Positions 26,727 to 37,990 of a DNA stretch of 64,000 bases are shown in pieces. This DNA comes from Adenanthera pavonina (Eukaryota; Streptophyta; Magnoliopsida; Fabales; Fabaceae). Position 1 is the stretch's first letter, and every line of letters begins with the position of its first letter. The stretch lies in NCBI GenBank assembly GCA_026686845.1, contig JAIVEN010000004.1, positions 20,616,827 through 20,680,826 of the forward strand, read 5' to 3'. Both the position numbers and the translations under genes were made by a program. The notes under the pieces were generated by a model. The model was not told the DNA's origin. It saw nothing but the letters and a program-made list of their open reading frames with translations, and made no database searches.

Positions 26727-27931
26727 ATGGTTGGACTTGGAGAAACTCTTCTTTATGAAGGACACAATATCAATAGACCTCCTAGTTTTAGTGGTGAAAA
26801 TTTCAATTACTAGAAGATAAAAATGATATTGTTTCTTAAGGCATTAGACTATAATGCTTCGACCATTATTGCAAAAGGAGATTTCAAGCTTAAGAAAATG
26901 ATAGAAAGAGTAGAGCATGACAAGCCGAGAGAAGAATGGACTAAGGATGACATGAGGAAAGTCATGCTAAATTGCAAAATATTGCAAGTCATCATGTGTG
27001 ATTTAAGCGAAGTTAAGTACTTCAGAGTTTTATAGGTTGCTCATGAAGGCACTGAAGGTGTTAAAGAAAATCACATTGATACTCTTACTGTTGAATATGA
27101 GAGTTTCAAGATGAAAGAAGGAGAAAGTATCAAAGGCATACATATGCAGTTTACTCATATCATCAACAAGTTAAAGGCTATCAATAAAGAGTATTCTCAA
27201 AGGGAGCAAATCTGAAAAATTCTTAGAGCTCTTCCTATTGAATAGCAACCAAAGATCACTGCCATTAAGAAAGCTCGAGGCACTTCAATGAGCTTTGTCT
27301 CTACTTTGTTTGGCACTCTCACTGAACATGAAGTTAAACTTGGTGCCCTAAAGCAAGCATCTCAAGACAAGAAGAAGAAGGCTCTTACACTTACGATTTC
27401 TAAAGAAGACTCTAACGAGTCAGATGATGAAGAAGTAAATGAAGAAACTATGGCTATGCTTGTCAAGAAATTTGGCAAGTTCTATAGAAAGAAGAAATTC
27501 AACAAAAGATTCTCCAGGAAGGATGCTGGGACTTCAAGTAAAAGGGATTCCAAAGAACCTCTCACTTGCTTTGAATGCAAGAAGGCTAGTCATATCAAAC
27601 GGAAATATATACAATATTTAAAGAAGCAAGAGAAGGACCAGAAGAAGGAGAAAGGCAAGATGAAAGTGTATATCTCTTCCATTTGGGTTGATAGCTCAAA
27701 TAAGGAAGTTGCTTTGAATTGCATGATGAATGTATAAAAATAGCAAAAAAAAAACTTTTCAAAGCTAAGAAGAAAATTCCATCTTTAAAAGAAGATCTTC
27801 AAAAAGAAAAGAGAATGAGAAAAGAAGCTCAAGATAAAATTAATGAGTTTGAGAATGAAAAACAAAACTCCAGTGTCATGTGCATCATTAAAAGCCAAAA
27901 AAGATGACTTATACAAGACACTTGCTAAATT
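26727..27931 (+). pseudogene. gag: Copia E gag (decayed)
   Basis: The frame from 26727 contains the Retrotran_gag/UBN2-type motif RPPSFSGENFNY, followed by a stop where family members have Trp (TGG to TAG at 26811-26813). It continues in the same frame at 26823 (ALDYNASTIIAKGDF). Further stops follow at 27033 and near 27213 and 27241, then an open stretch at 27288-27737 with a Lys-rich region. The zinc knuckle CFECKKASHIKRKY (about 27573-27614) has the last Cys replaced by Tyr. A coiled-coil-like Lys/Glu-rich segment follows at 27719-27907 in another frame. The structural (capsid/nucleocapsid) protein can no longer be made. The frame is then broken by the family S solo LTR. Confidence 0.85.
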
Positions 27932-29465
27932 TGTTGAATCAAGTGTTTTGATGATTCCAAACAATCAGAACTTGTAAGGAAGATATCAAATGAGCACAAG
28001 AGATCTCAAGTGAAGAAATCTGGGAAGAAATGAGTACAAGATTAGTCTGTAGGATTTCTCACAATATTCACATAAGTAAAAGGCTTTGATCTTTCATCAA
28101 ATGTTTTCTTAAATGTAGTTTTCAACAATTCCATGTTAACTTACATTATATTTGAAAAATACTCACAAACTTTAGAATGAAAGCACATAAGTTTGGTAAG
28201 AGGCTTCTCTGACAGATGAATTTCAGCCTGTTAAAATTTGAATTTCAAGTTCAGCATAATTTGTGAAAAATAAAAAATTTATTTGAAGATATGTCAAAGT
28301 TCATCTGAAATTAAAATGTAAAAAGAGTTCTAAGTCAATCCCTCTGACACACGAACTTTAGTTTTGAAAATTTGAACTTTGGAGTGAAAATACATAAGTC
28401 TGATCAGATGCCCCTCTGACAGACGAACTTTGATTTTTGAAAATTTGAACTTTGGAGTAAAAACATATAAGTCTGGTAAGAGGTCTCTCCGACAGATGAA
28501 CTTTGAATTCTCAAAATTCAAATTTCGAAAGAAAGAACTCTTGTGCCATATTAAGTTGTTCAATGACAGACAAATTTTGGATACCCAAAATTGGAATTTT
28601 GAATATACTATAGCAATATGGAATAACTGTTCACACTTATTAGAAGAACTTTAAACTTGAAAATTTGTATGTTCCAACATGAGAAACATTTGTCAAGATA
28701 AAAATTCAAATTTCACCTTTGAATAGACAAACTTCGAAGTTCAATGTTAAAGTATTTAACATATGGTCTCTATGAAATTCATTTGTTGATACCCCAAAAT
28801 TCAAACTTTGGATGTCAGAAGCATTAAATGCGATTAGTGAATGATTAGTTTTGCAAAGTAACCATTGGGTAACGTTTCTAATGTTAGATCTTATCTCTAA
28901 CATATAGTTAAGACATAAATCTATAAATAGAATTTCATTTGAAGGTGTGGGTATCAATTTTAAGTTGCATAAACTCTCTCAAATTATTTAGTCAAAGCCT
29001 TCTACTCTCTCACACTTCATTTATTGTACTTCAATTGTCACACATACTCTAAATTAGAGAGGTTATCTTATTGTAAACAATCTTATCTTCATCTGGGAGA
29101 AATATTTTCTTATGAGGAGATTTCACAAGGGATTTGGGAAACACTTTACTAAAGTACAGAGTGAGGATTTGTAAGCTCTTAGAACATAGCACAAGGTTGT
29201 ACTATGGAATTGCAAGAAGCCCAATGAATTCTTGCAAGATAGTGAAAATTTCAAGTGGTTGCTTGGGGACTGGACGTAGGTCAAAAGGAAGAGACTAAAC
29301 CAGGATAAATCTTTGTGTCTTTCCTTTCTCTATCTTGCTTACTACTCATTTATATTTTGTACTTTGCTTTTCTGTAACTTTTGCTTTCACTGCTCCTTTG
29401 TGATTTTGCAAAAAATTTCAAACTTCCCAATTCATCCTCCCTATTGGGAAACCATCATACCTAAC
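27932..29465 (+). mobile_element. Family S Sirevirus solo LTR inside copia E, target duplication AAATT
   Basis: It runs from TGTTGAATCAAG to CATACCTAACA (TGTTG..TAACA termini) and is flanked by AAATT at 27927-27931 and 29466-29470. Removing the LTR and one copy of the duplication reconnects the E reading frame, which confirms the borders. Its length is 1534 bp. It has a TATA box at 28922-28930 and tandem sub-repeats at 28197-28560. No primer site or polypurine tract is attached. The ORFs at 28330-28957 are LTR shadows. Confidence 0.95.
28197..28560. repeat. Tandem sub-repeats in the family S LTR
   Basis: Four imperfect copies of CTCTGACAGA(T/C)GAACTTTGA, each followed by an AAATTTGAACTTTGGAGT-like segment and CATAAGTCTGGTAAGAGG, have a period of about 68-77 bp, with one longer first interval. 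The same repeats in reverse orientation fill 1-400. Confidence 0.8.
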
Positions 29466-29470
29466 AAAAT

Positions 29471-30110
29471 TCACTAGAGGCAAAGAGATTTTGAGTATTA
29501 TGTTGGGTGAACAATGATGTGTTTATAATAAAGCTAGTATAGGCTATGACCCAAGCAAGGACAAATTAGCCTTGCAAAGTAAAAGACCAAAAAGTGGTGA
29601 AAAGTATTATATGAATCATTTTGTTCATTCTATTCTATCTTATAGCCTCTTTATGACTTGTGACTTCTATAACAAGAAGGATTATAGTTCCAATTCTTTC
29701 TTATGTAAGAAAAATTGAATTGGCAATAAACTGAAGTGGGTTCCCAAAGGTACTTCGGTACCCAAGGGAGGTGGTACTAACTTGAAAGAACCTAAAAAGA
29801 TATGGGTGCCTAAAAACAAGAATTGAACATTGTTTTTGTGGGTATGCTTGAAAGCAAGTAAAAACAATAAATGGCATATGGATAGTGCATGTTCTAGGCA
29901 CACGACTGGTGATTAGGATAAGTTTATTATCCTTAGAGATAAGAAAGGTGGCAAAGTAAAATTTGGAAGAGATTAACACGGAAGGATTGTTAGCATGGAA
30001 TAGACAGGAAGAATCCAAAAAATTAACAGATGAAGAATTGTTTATGATTGGATTAAATCACGATCTTCTCAGTGTTAGCTAAACTTGCGACAAAGGCAAC
30101 TGGCCACTCT
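29471..30110 (+). pseudogene. pol: Copia E gag-protease junction (decayed)
   Basis: The same translation that precedes the S LTR resumes here and has Sirevirus hallmarks: KYYMNHFVHS (about 29604), WVPKGT followed by KKIWVPKNKN (about 29740-29825), and the aspartic protease active-site region WHMDSACSRHTTGD starting near 29871, with the catalytic Asp codon at 29881. The canonical DSG is DSA here. An in-frame stop follows 14 residues later, so the protease is dead. The minus-strand frames at 29682-30018 are shadows. Confidence 0.8.
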
Positions 30111-30239
30111 TTGATTCTTAAATATGTTTAGGGATAAGAAAAAGTGACCACAAGATCATTCTTAAAGCTGAAAGGATGGTAACTGTTACACTGTTGATCT
30201 TGATGAATTACCCTCTTTTGGTTCTATTTGTTTAATTAG

Positions 30240-31150
30240 TAAAGATGATGAAAGTTAGTTGTGGCATAAAAAACTAGCTCATGTTAATATGAATCAACTC
30301 AACAAGTTGGTTAAGCATGATATAGTCATTGGATTGCTGAAGCTTAGCTTTGATTATGACAAAGTTTGTAATGCTTATCTTAAGGGGAAGCAAATAATTC
30401 TCTTTTAAATCAAATAATATAATCTCTAATACAAGACCCTTATAGTTACTTCACATAGGCTTAATAGGTTCATCTAGTGTTAAGAGCTTTGGTGGAAGCT
30501 TGTATGTGCTTGAAATTGTAGATGATTATTCTAGATTTATTTGAACAATATTCCTTCCATCCAAAGAGGTGTTTTCTACATTTATGATTTTAACTAAGAA
30601 AGTACAAAATGAGAAAAGTATTTTTATTGTATCTATTAGGTCTGATCATGGAGGAGAGTTTGAGAATGCAAATTTTTTGAAGTTTTGAGAAGAAAATGGC
30701 ATAGATCATAACTTCTTGGCTCCCAGGACTTCTCAACAAAATGGTGTAATTGAGAGAAAGAATAGAGTACTTAAGGAGATGTTTTGTACCATGTTGAATA
30801 AAAAGGAATTGCCTTAATATTTTTGGGTTGATGTTGTAAGTACTGCTTACTACATAATGAATCGTGCATGCATCAGGCCCATGATCAACAAAACATCATA
30901 TGAGCTTTATCAAGGAAGGAAGCCCAACATCTCACATCTACATGTGTTTGGGTGCAAATGCTTCATCCATAACAATGGCAAAGACAACCCAAGTAAATTT
31001 GATGTCAAGTCTGATGAAGGTATATTTCTTGGTTGCTCTAACCGTAGTAAAAGTTTGAGACTTTATAATAAAAGAACTAATACTATAGGGAAATCAATTC
31101 ATGTAGTGTTTGCTAAAATTGAGCCTATAGTAAATCTTGAAAATGAAGAT
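30240..31150 (+). pseudogene. pol: Copia E integrase (decayed)
   Basis: The zinc-binding GAG-pre-integrase part LWHKKLAHVNMNQLNKL lies near 30260-30310; the expected second Cys of its CxxC is Tyr (VCNAYLKGKQ, about 30366). The catalytic core retains all three acidic residues: VDDYSR (about 30515), RSDHGGEF (about 30642) and NGVIERKN (about 30742). It is broken by TGA and TAA stops near 30540, 30687 and 30816. The uninterrupted end (30857-31387) gives the typical copia segment HVFGCKCFIHNN..DEGIFLGCS. The enzyme would join the cDNA to host DNA but cannot be produced. Confidence 0.88.
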
Positions 31151-31449
31151 AATGAGCTAATATATGTATTTAAGAAATTGAGATTAAATAAAACTGAACC
31201 TCCTAAGCAATATAATTTTACTATGCAAGAGGATGTTGTGCAAAATATAAATGCTCAAGAGCAAGATAATAATGAGGCTAGTAGTGAATTTCCTAGAGCT
31301 TGGAAATATCAAAAGAGTCATCCTATTGATAAAGTAATTGGGAATGTTTGTGAAAGGGTAAAAACAACAACTCAACTAAGAGATTAAATCAATCATTGTG
31401 TATTTATCTCTCAAATTGAAGCTAAAGATATTAAAGATACTATAAAAGA

Positions 31450-32080
31450 TGAATATTAGGTAATAATTATGCATGAGAAGCTTAATCAGTTTGAAAGGAA
31501 TAAAGTTTGGGATTTAGTATATAGACCAAATGATAAACCAATCATTGGCAACAAATGAGTATTCAGAAACAAACCTAATGAATTTGGAATAATTGTGTGA
31601 AACAAAGCTAGGCTAGTTGTCAAAGGACATATTAAAGAGCAAGACATTGAATGTGAGGAAACTTATGCTCCAATTGCAGGATTGGAAGCTATAAGAATAC
31701 TTTTAGCCTTTGCCTGTATAAAAGACTTCAAACTATATCAAATGGATATAAAAAATTCTTTTCTTAATGATTACATCATGGCAGAGATGTATATTGATCA
31801 ACCTCTAGGTTTTAAGGGCTTAACCAAGCCAAACCATGTGTATAAACTTAAGAAAGCATTATATAGACTAAAACAAGCACCAAAAGCATGGTATGAAAGA
31901 ATAAGCAACTTCCTAATTAATAAGTGATTTACTCGTGGCAAAATGGATACAATAGTATTTGTAAAAGAACAAGTAAATATTTACTTATTGTGCAAATTTA
32001 TATTAATGGCATTATCTTTGGAGCTACTGATGATTCCTTGTATAAGGAGTTTGCTAGGATTATGTAGGGAAAATTTGAAA
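31450..32080 (+). pseudogene. pol: Copia E reverse transcriptase, catalytic site lost
   Basis: RVT_2-type motifs are clear: ETYAPIAGLEAIRILLAFA, YQMDIKNSFLND, EMYIDQPLGF and LYRLKQAPKAWYERI (31660-31910). A stop follows at 31924. The polymerase active site, YVDD in copia elements, reads YING at 31999-32010, so both catalytic aspartates are gone. There are further stops at 31557 and 31599. This copy is long inactive. Confidence 0.9.
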
Positions 32081-32905
32081 TGTCCATGATAGTAGAACTC
32101 AACTTCTTTCTTAGTCTACAAATTAAGGAACACAAGGATAGAATCTTCATTTGTCAAACAAAGTACTTGAAGGAACTCTTCAAGAAGTTCAAGATGGACA
32201 AAGCAAAATCTCTTAGAACTCCCGTGAGCACTACCACTAAGCTTAATGTAGATGAAGAAGGAAAGCCATTCGATAACACCAAGTATAGATGGATGATTAG
32301 TTTTATACTATATCTTACTGCTAATAGACCTAACATTATGTTTAGTGTCTATATGTGTGCAAGATTTCAATCCTCAACAAAAGAGTCACACTACATTGCA
32401 GTCAAGAGAATTTTTAGATGCTTGGCTGGTACAACTCAAATGGGCCTTTTGTATCCCAAAGGAGATGGAGAAGGCTCTCATTGTATACTCAGATGTTGAC
32501 TTTGCTAGAAGCAAAACTGATAGAAAGATATCTTGTCAACTTCTTTGTGGATCACTTGTTTCATGGTTCAGCAACAAACAAAATAGTGTAGCACTTTTAA
32601 CAGTAAAGCTTAGTATATAGTAGGTGGGAGTTGTTGTGCTCAAGTACTTTAGATGAAATAGCAACGGGGGTACTTGGGAATTAATCTTGAAGAAGTTGTA
32701 GTCAAATGTGACAACTAAATTGCTATCAATCTCTCAAAGAATCTTGTGATACACTCAAGAATTAAGCACACTGAGATTAGACATCACTTTCTAAGAGATC
32801 ATATACAAAAGAAGGATAATGTTCTTGAATTTGTTTCTACTCATCAACAACTTGCAGATATCTTCACCAAACCCCTACCAGAACATCAATTTTTATTTAT
32901 TTGAA
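32080..32905 (+). pseudogene. pol: Copia E RT connection and RNase H (decayed)
   Basis: An open stretch at 32080-32499 (MIVELNFFLSLQIKEHKDRIFICQ) is the RT carboxy-terminal part. A frameshift around 32460-32490 moves the RNase H into another frame: IVYSDVDFARSKTDRK (about 32483), then SLVSWFSNKQNSVAL. The chain ends with the conserved VSTHQQLADIFTKPLPEHQF (about 32834-32893), the typical copia pol terminus. An RNase H would degrade the RNA strand of the hybrid. Confidence 0.87.
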
Positions 32906-33754
32906 GAAGCTGGGAATGATAAATCCCAGTGAACTATAAAAAATTTCTAAACTCATCCTTAATTCTCTTTTAATTCTTTAGTTTGATGATTATTTCAAAT
33001 AGATATGTTACTAACTTAAGCATCGGAGTATCTTTAGAATTTGTTTTGCAGGAATTCTAAATAAAATTGATTATGTTGAGAAGATGACTCAAAATAAAAT
33101 TGGTTGCACGTGGAAAGAACATTGATTATACCTGTAAATTACTCTAAAACCCAAGATTATAATAATTTTTTGTCAAGATTTAATCAATTATTGAAATATT
33201 ACTATGAGTTTCCTTTCTTCAAAGTTAACAAGTTACATGGTTACACATAACCAATTATTGAAAACTATATGCAGTTAAGTTTAGCATACCAATCAATTAC
33301 CTTGCAAAATATAACTGTTTATCGAATTTTGTGTGCTAGTCTTTCACCTGTGCCAATTGATTACATGGTGTTATGTAATCATTTCTCAAGCATCTTTTTA
33401 TTTGGTCTATTGTATGCTAATCGATTATATTGTGTAATATATTTGGTTACATTTACATTTACATTTGCTTTGTTATTCCCGGTTCCACAAATTCAAAGCC
33501 TGATAACCAATTAACCTTGATCGTGTAATTGGTTACCTCATCCTATTCTGAATGAAATCAAAGCAACGTGTCTTTTCAAGAAAGCCTAACCAATTACATT
33601 TGAAGCTAAACTTGAGACCATCTCAATACTGTCTTTTCTCCTACTTCAAACTCAATTGTTATCTCTGTTAAAATTGTTGCTTAGAGGATCATTTCTCCAA
33701 TGAAGCATCTCAAATATGTCATATCTGAAACTTCAGAAGCCTTAATCAATTGAC
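32906..33754 (+). other. Spacer between pol and env-like ORF of copia E
   Basis: This is 0.85 kb of AT-rich DNA with no convincing ORF. It holds several degenerate copies of the AATCGATTA palindrome found in the E LTR (one perfect at 33418-33427, others near 33255, 33357 and 33508). A spacer is expected in Sireviruses that carry an env-like ORF downstream of pol. Confidence 0.6.
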
Positions 33755-36619
33755 ATGGCACGAACCAAGGCTATGGCTATAACACCTTAAACTTACATTC
33801 ATTTCCCTCATATTAGACTCTAGTTATATCCATTATTGCATGATTAAAGACTTAATTATATAAAAATATTAAAACAGATTTTTTCTTTATTTTGGGTATT
33901 GTTCATTGTATATTTTCCACTTTATCCAATAAATTTCAAAAATTCATAACTAATTTTAGAAAAACCATCTCAAAGTGATTCAAATCTCTAAAAATAGCTA
34001 AAAAAATTTTTTACATGGAAAAAAATAAGAAACATATCATTTTCTAGGCCAATTAGTATAATTTATTTCTTAAATATTTATTAAACATTTGATCATTTTG
34101 AAACTTCCCAGGTTTTGACTTATTTTTAAAAATTCATATCTCATGATATCCTAAGCTAAATCATTCATTCTTTATGTCATTGGAAAGTATTGTATGTCTA
34201 CTTTCTAAAAATATTTTATTTTGTATATTTATTCTACTTGAATAGGATAGGTGTTAATATAAGCCAATAGAGGTCAAAGCCCAATTTTAACTGTAACAGT
34301 TTAAATAAAACTTACATATCTTTCATTATATAGCTCTAATTACTGCCAAATTAGTGGCATCTTAAACCTAAGACATAAGGCTTTCAATACATATAAACAA
34401 CTAGATTTTTTGAGTTTTACATGATTTTATATTCTTTTTTGGAATTTCTAGTACCTATATTCAAGACTTCCAGTTTTCCAACCTTCCTCTATTCTGAACC
34501 CTAACATTGAAAAAATCACCATAAATTGTACACTTATCCAATTTATGTGATCGTTAACTTATTTTAATACTTGTTTTGTATACTTTCAGGGCATATATAA
34601 ATGTCTTCCAATTGCTCTATTTTGAACTAAATACCTCCATCCTAACCACTACTAATCATCATTGACAAAGTTTTGCCATAGCTCCCACAATCAAACATCA
34701 TAAACATAATACATCATCATTCAATGCTCCAAATCCACACATATCATCTTGCAAGGTTCATAAAAATATAACCATGCTAAGTTACAAACTCATAACATTA
34801 TACATGATTTTATACAAATTCCCAAAATGATACATCACTATTGGCTCTATTTTCTCAAAAATCATGCTCCTCCTTTATCCACTTAGTTTTACTTTGATCT
34901 TTGATACACCTTAGCCCTATCATGGTTAGTCATTTGGAAAAGAATGATATTCAAAGAATCTCAGTAGCAACCCACAAAAATGCAATCATATTTTCACATA
35001 ATGCAGGTCATTATCATAAAATCCTCATTCGATCACATTAAAACGTTGAAACTTTAACAATTTTATAGAAAATTGGGCAAAGTTTCCCTTGAATTTTGGA
35101 CATCCAGAGGTCTCAAAAGCCCTCAAATAACTTCACCAATGCCAACAAATCATCACAAATCCACAATACAATCAATTAGCATACCATTAAAATCATTGTA
35201 ATCTATATGACAATATAATGCAAGTATAGGTTTGGTTACTACCTCGTAGCTTTTCAATTCTTCCTAAACTTTGACCACTCTTCCTTTAGTCCTCTAATAC
35301 TTCGTTGAACCCTATTACACCATAAATAAGGTCATAAGTCATTGGTTGCATGACTTCATTCATAAAGTGTTCATACGTACTCGACTCAAAAATTCATTTT
35401 GCTATCCTTTGGTCTTTCTTTGCACAACACACTTGCCCTTACATAATTTGGACCCAAGGAATCCATTTTTGGGGTCAAAATCATGAAATTTCCTTCTTAT
35501 CATGAACCCTAATTCAGCCAAAATTCAGCAAAATTGTAGAAAAATCACAACTCAATAAACTTACAATCTAATGATATATCCTTAATCCTCAAAGTATGTA
35601 CATCACTTTTCATGGATTAATTTCATCATGTCTTCATTCTCTCTCTCTTCTTTCTCTCTCGAGGTGAAGTTTGAGTGCTGAAAATAGAAGAAAATAAGCC
35701 ACAAAACTCTTCCAAACTCAAGGGAACACTAGAGAATAGGTATAAAATGTTACCTTGAGAATTTGATGACCAAATTTGGTATTTTCTTCTTCCTTTTCTC
35801 TCTAGGTTTTCCACGGCTTCTCTCTTCTTCCTCTATTGGTTTAGACATCATGAAGGCTAAAGATGATGATGGTTAATGACTTATTAGGATATTTATCTCA
35901 TAAAGTTAACTTATTAACTTTTTTTATCTTTAATTGCTTTTTCTTTTAAAAAGTTTTTCATAAAATTCCTTTTGTATCCTAATCTGAAACCAGACGTAAC
36001 TCACCTTATTGTTCTGCCAAAAATTGCTCCAATAATTTTTATAGACCAAAATACCCTTTACTAATTAAATTTTACCCGTACCGATTAATTATTTTTGCCA
36101 CATTTGGCATTATATTGGTAGATGATTATCCAAATATATCTTTTGGACTAAAATCATTATCTTGACTCAAAATATATTTGGGTAGGGTCCATTCACTTTC
36201 CTTGACTTGGTACTACCTTTTTCTATAGTCTAAATTAACTTTTATCGAGTAAAATATTAATATTAAACCCTAATTGCCCAATAAATATAATACCCTATCC
36301 TTATTTGATAATTATTTTTCTTATAATATATATAAATTTTATATATTCATAAAAATTAAACAATAATTATAGAAATTTAAAACCTTTCTTATATAATTAA
36401 GCATAAAGTCTATATTTAGTCAATAAATTCCTTTCATACAGCAAAATTATATAAATATAAAGCAAGGCTATTATCTTAATAATGTCTCCAAAAATACTAC
36501 CATAGGAATATCATAAGTATCAACAAACATCTACAATAGTTATTTATATTATTCCTAATATTAAGTCTTCATACAACACCTAGAGAAAAGCAATCTAGAT
36601 CAGAATTGGTTAGAGGTTC

Positions 36620-36952
36620 CTAGTTTAAGTCGATAAGTGGAAGAACTAGATTCTTAACTTCAGGAGGAGGTGCCTCAAAACCCTCTAATGGAGGTACTGG
36701 GTAAACTGTTGGATGTGGTGCTAGGAAGTTATCTGGTGGGGAAATGAGGTAGTTTTCTGGTGGTGGAGCGAGATAGTCCTCTAATGGTGAAATATAGTAG
36801 TTATCAGAAGGAGAAAATAAGCTATAAAATGGGGGAGAAATGATAGGAGGCTTAGTGGGTATATCTATAGGATTATGGACATTAATATTTTGTACGACCT
36901 GTAACTCTCTAATGCCTGGATAGTATATTGTGGTCCACTCAATTTCAATCAA
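36620..36952 (-). CDS. Hypothetical proline-rich ORF (possible captured exon)
   Basis: The ORF encodes 110 residues from the ATG at 36952. The first 35 residues (MIEIEWTTIYYPGIRELQ) are not low complexity. The rest is a run of proline-rich units of the type PPxxNYLxxP (YYISPLEDYLAPPPENYL), ending KNLVLPLIDLN. The units have diverged at the DNA level, so this is not a simple microsatellite. There is no signal peptide. A pyrimidine-poor but usable acceptor (CATTCAG) precedes the start on the minus strand, so the ATG may lie inside a larger exon. I do not recognise a family; extensin-like Ser-Pro4 motifs are absent. Expression is unknown. Confidence 0.3.
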   Translation of the reverse strand: MIEIEWTTIYYPGIRELQVVQNINVHNPIDIPTKPPIISPPFYSLFSPSDNYYISPLEDYLAPPPENYLISPPDNFLAPHPTVYPVPPLEGFEAPPPEVKNLVLPLIDLN

Positions 36953-37837
36953 AATCTGAATGAGTGGTATCTAAACCATTACACTTGAAAAAATGAGTAA
37001 TATACAAATAAAAATTTAAAGGAAAATCTTTTGGTAAAGGTCTAGCTGCTAACAGCAGAAAACATTTTTTTTTATATCTCCTCTTTTTCCCGCACTAAAA
37101 ATTATATGTAAATATGCACAAAAATAATCATAACTATTAGAGCATCTCAAATCTATACATATTCTTAACAATTCATGCAATTCATATAACTAGGGCGTTC
37201 CCTAGAGCAGATCCACCGTATGAAAAAATTTTCTTACCCTATTGGATATTCTCTGGAAGGATTCCTTTTTGGGGTTAACTAGATATTATACCTTCAAGGA
37301 TGCCTTAGTATTATTTTCATTTTCATGCATATTTTCATATAATTTTGTCAATTAAAGGATCAAGTAAAATACAAGTCCATGAAACATCCAATAGGTACAA
37401 ATATATTTTCTGAAGAGAAATGGGAATACAAAACATAACTAGATAACTACTGTTATTTATATACAGCATTGTTTGAGAAAATAGAAGAAAAAGAAAAGAA
37501 ACATATATTGTAGCTGGCTAAATTATATGGCTAACCAAAATTAATCTACATATTGTTAACTAAATAGAGTTATACAGTAAATTCATAGAGAAAAGAGTAT
37601 TGGAATTTGCTTTTATTACCATGTGTGAGTAGATGTGTAAAAAAACAAAACTCGTATATATATATATCCAAAATTTTATATAAGATAAATTATAAAGTAG
37701 GCAGAAAAATGGATATCTTGAAAAGAAAAAGAATTTCCAAATCATTCTGATCATCCATCGTGCAGGATAAACCTAAAAATTGTTGTACATATATTTACAT
37801 AAGTTTCATATGAGAGAAAATATATATAGGTGTACGT

Positions 37838-37990
37838 GTGTGTCATGTGAGTTGGTGACCTGAGGATAAGAGAAGATATATATATATATATAATCATATA
37901 TGTGTGTGTGTGATGTGAGTTGTTGACGTGAGGGTGAGAGAAAATATATATAGATAAGATATATAGGTGTGTGTGATGTGAGGGTTTTGA
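37838..37990. repeat. Tandem repeat, about 2.3 copies
   Basis: The block GTGTGTGTGATGTGAG(TTG) followed by TGACGTGAGGGTGAGAGAA and (AT)n recurs with a period of about 72-77 bp. The 72-residue minus-strand ORF across it is an artefact. Confidence 0.75.

Noticed and set aside
28197..28560. CRISPR-like spaced repeats
   Set aside because: These are imperfect LTR sub-repeats without unique spacers, in a plant nuclear context.
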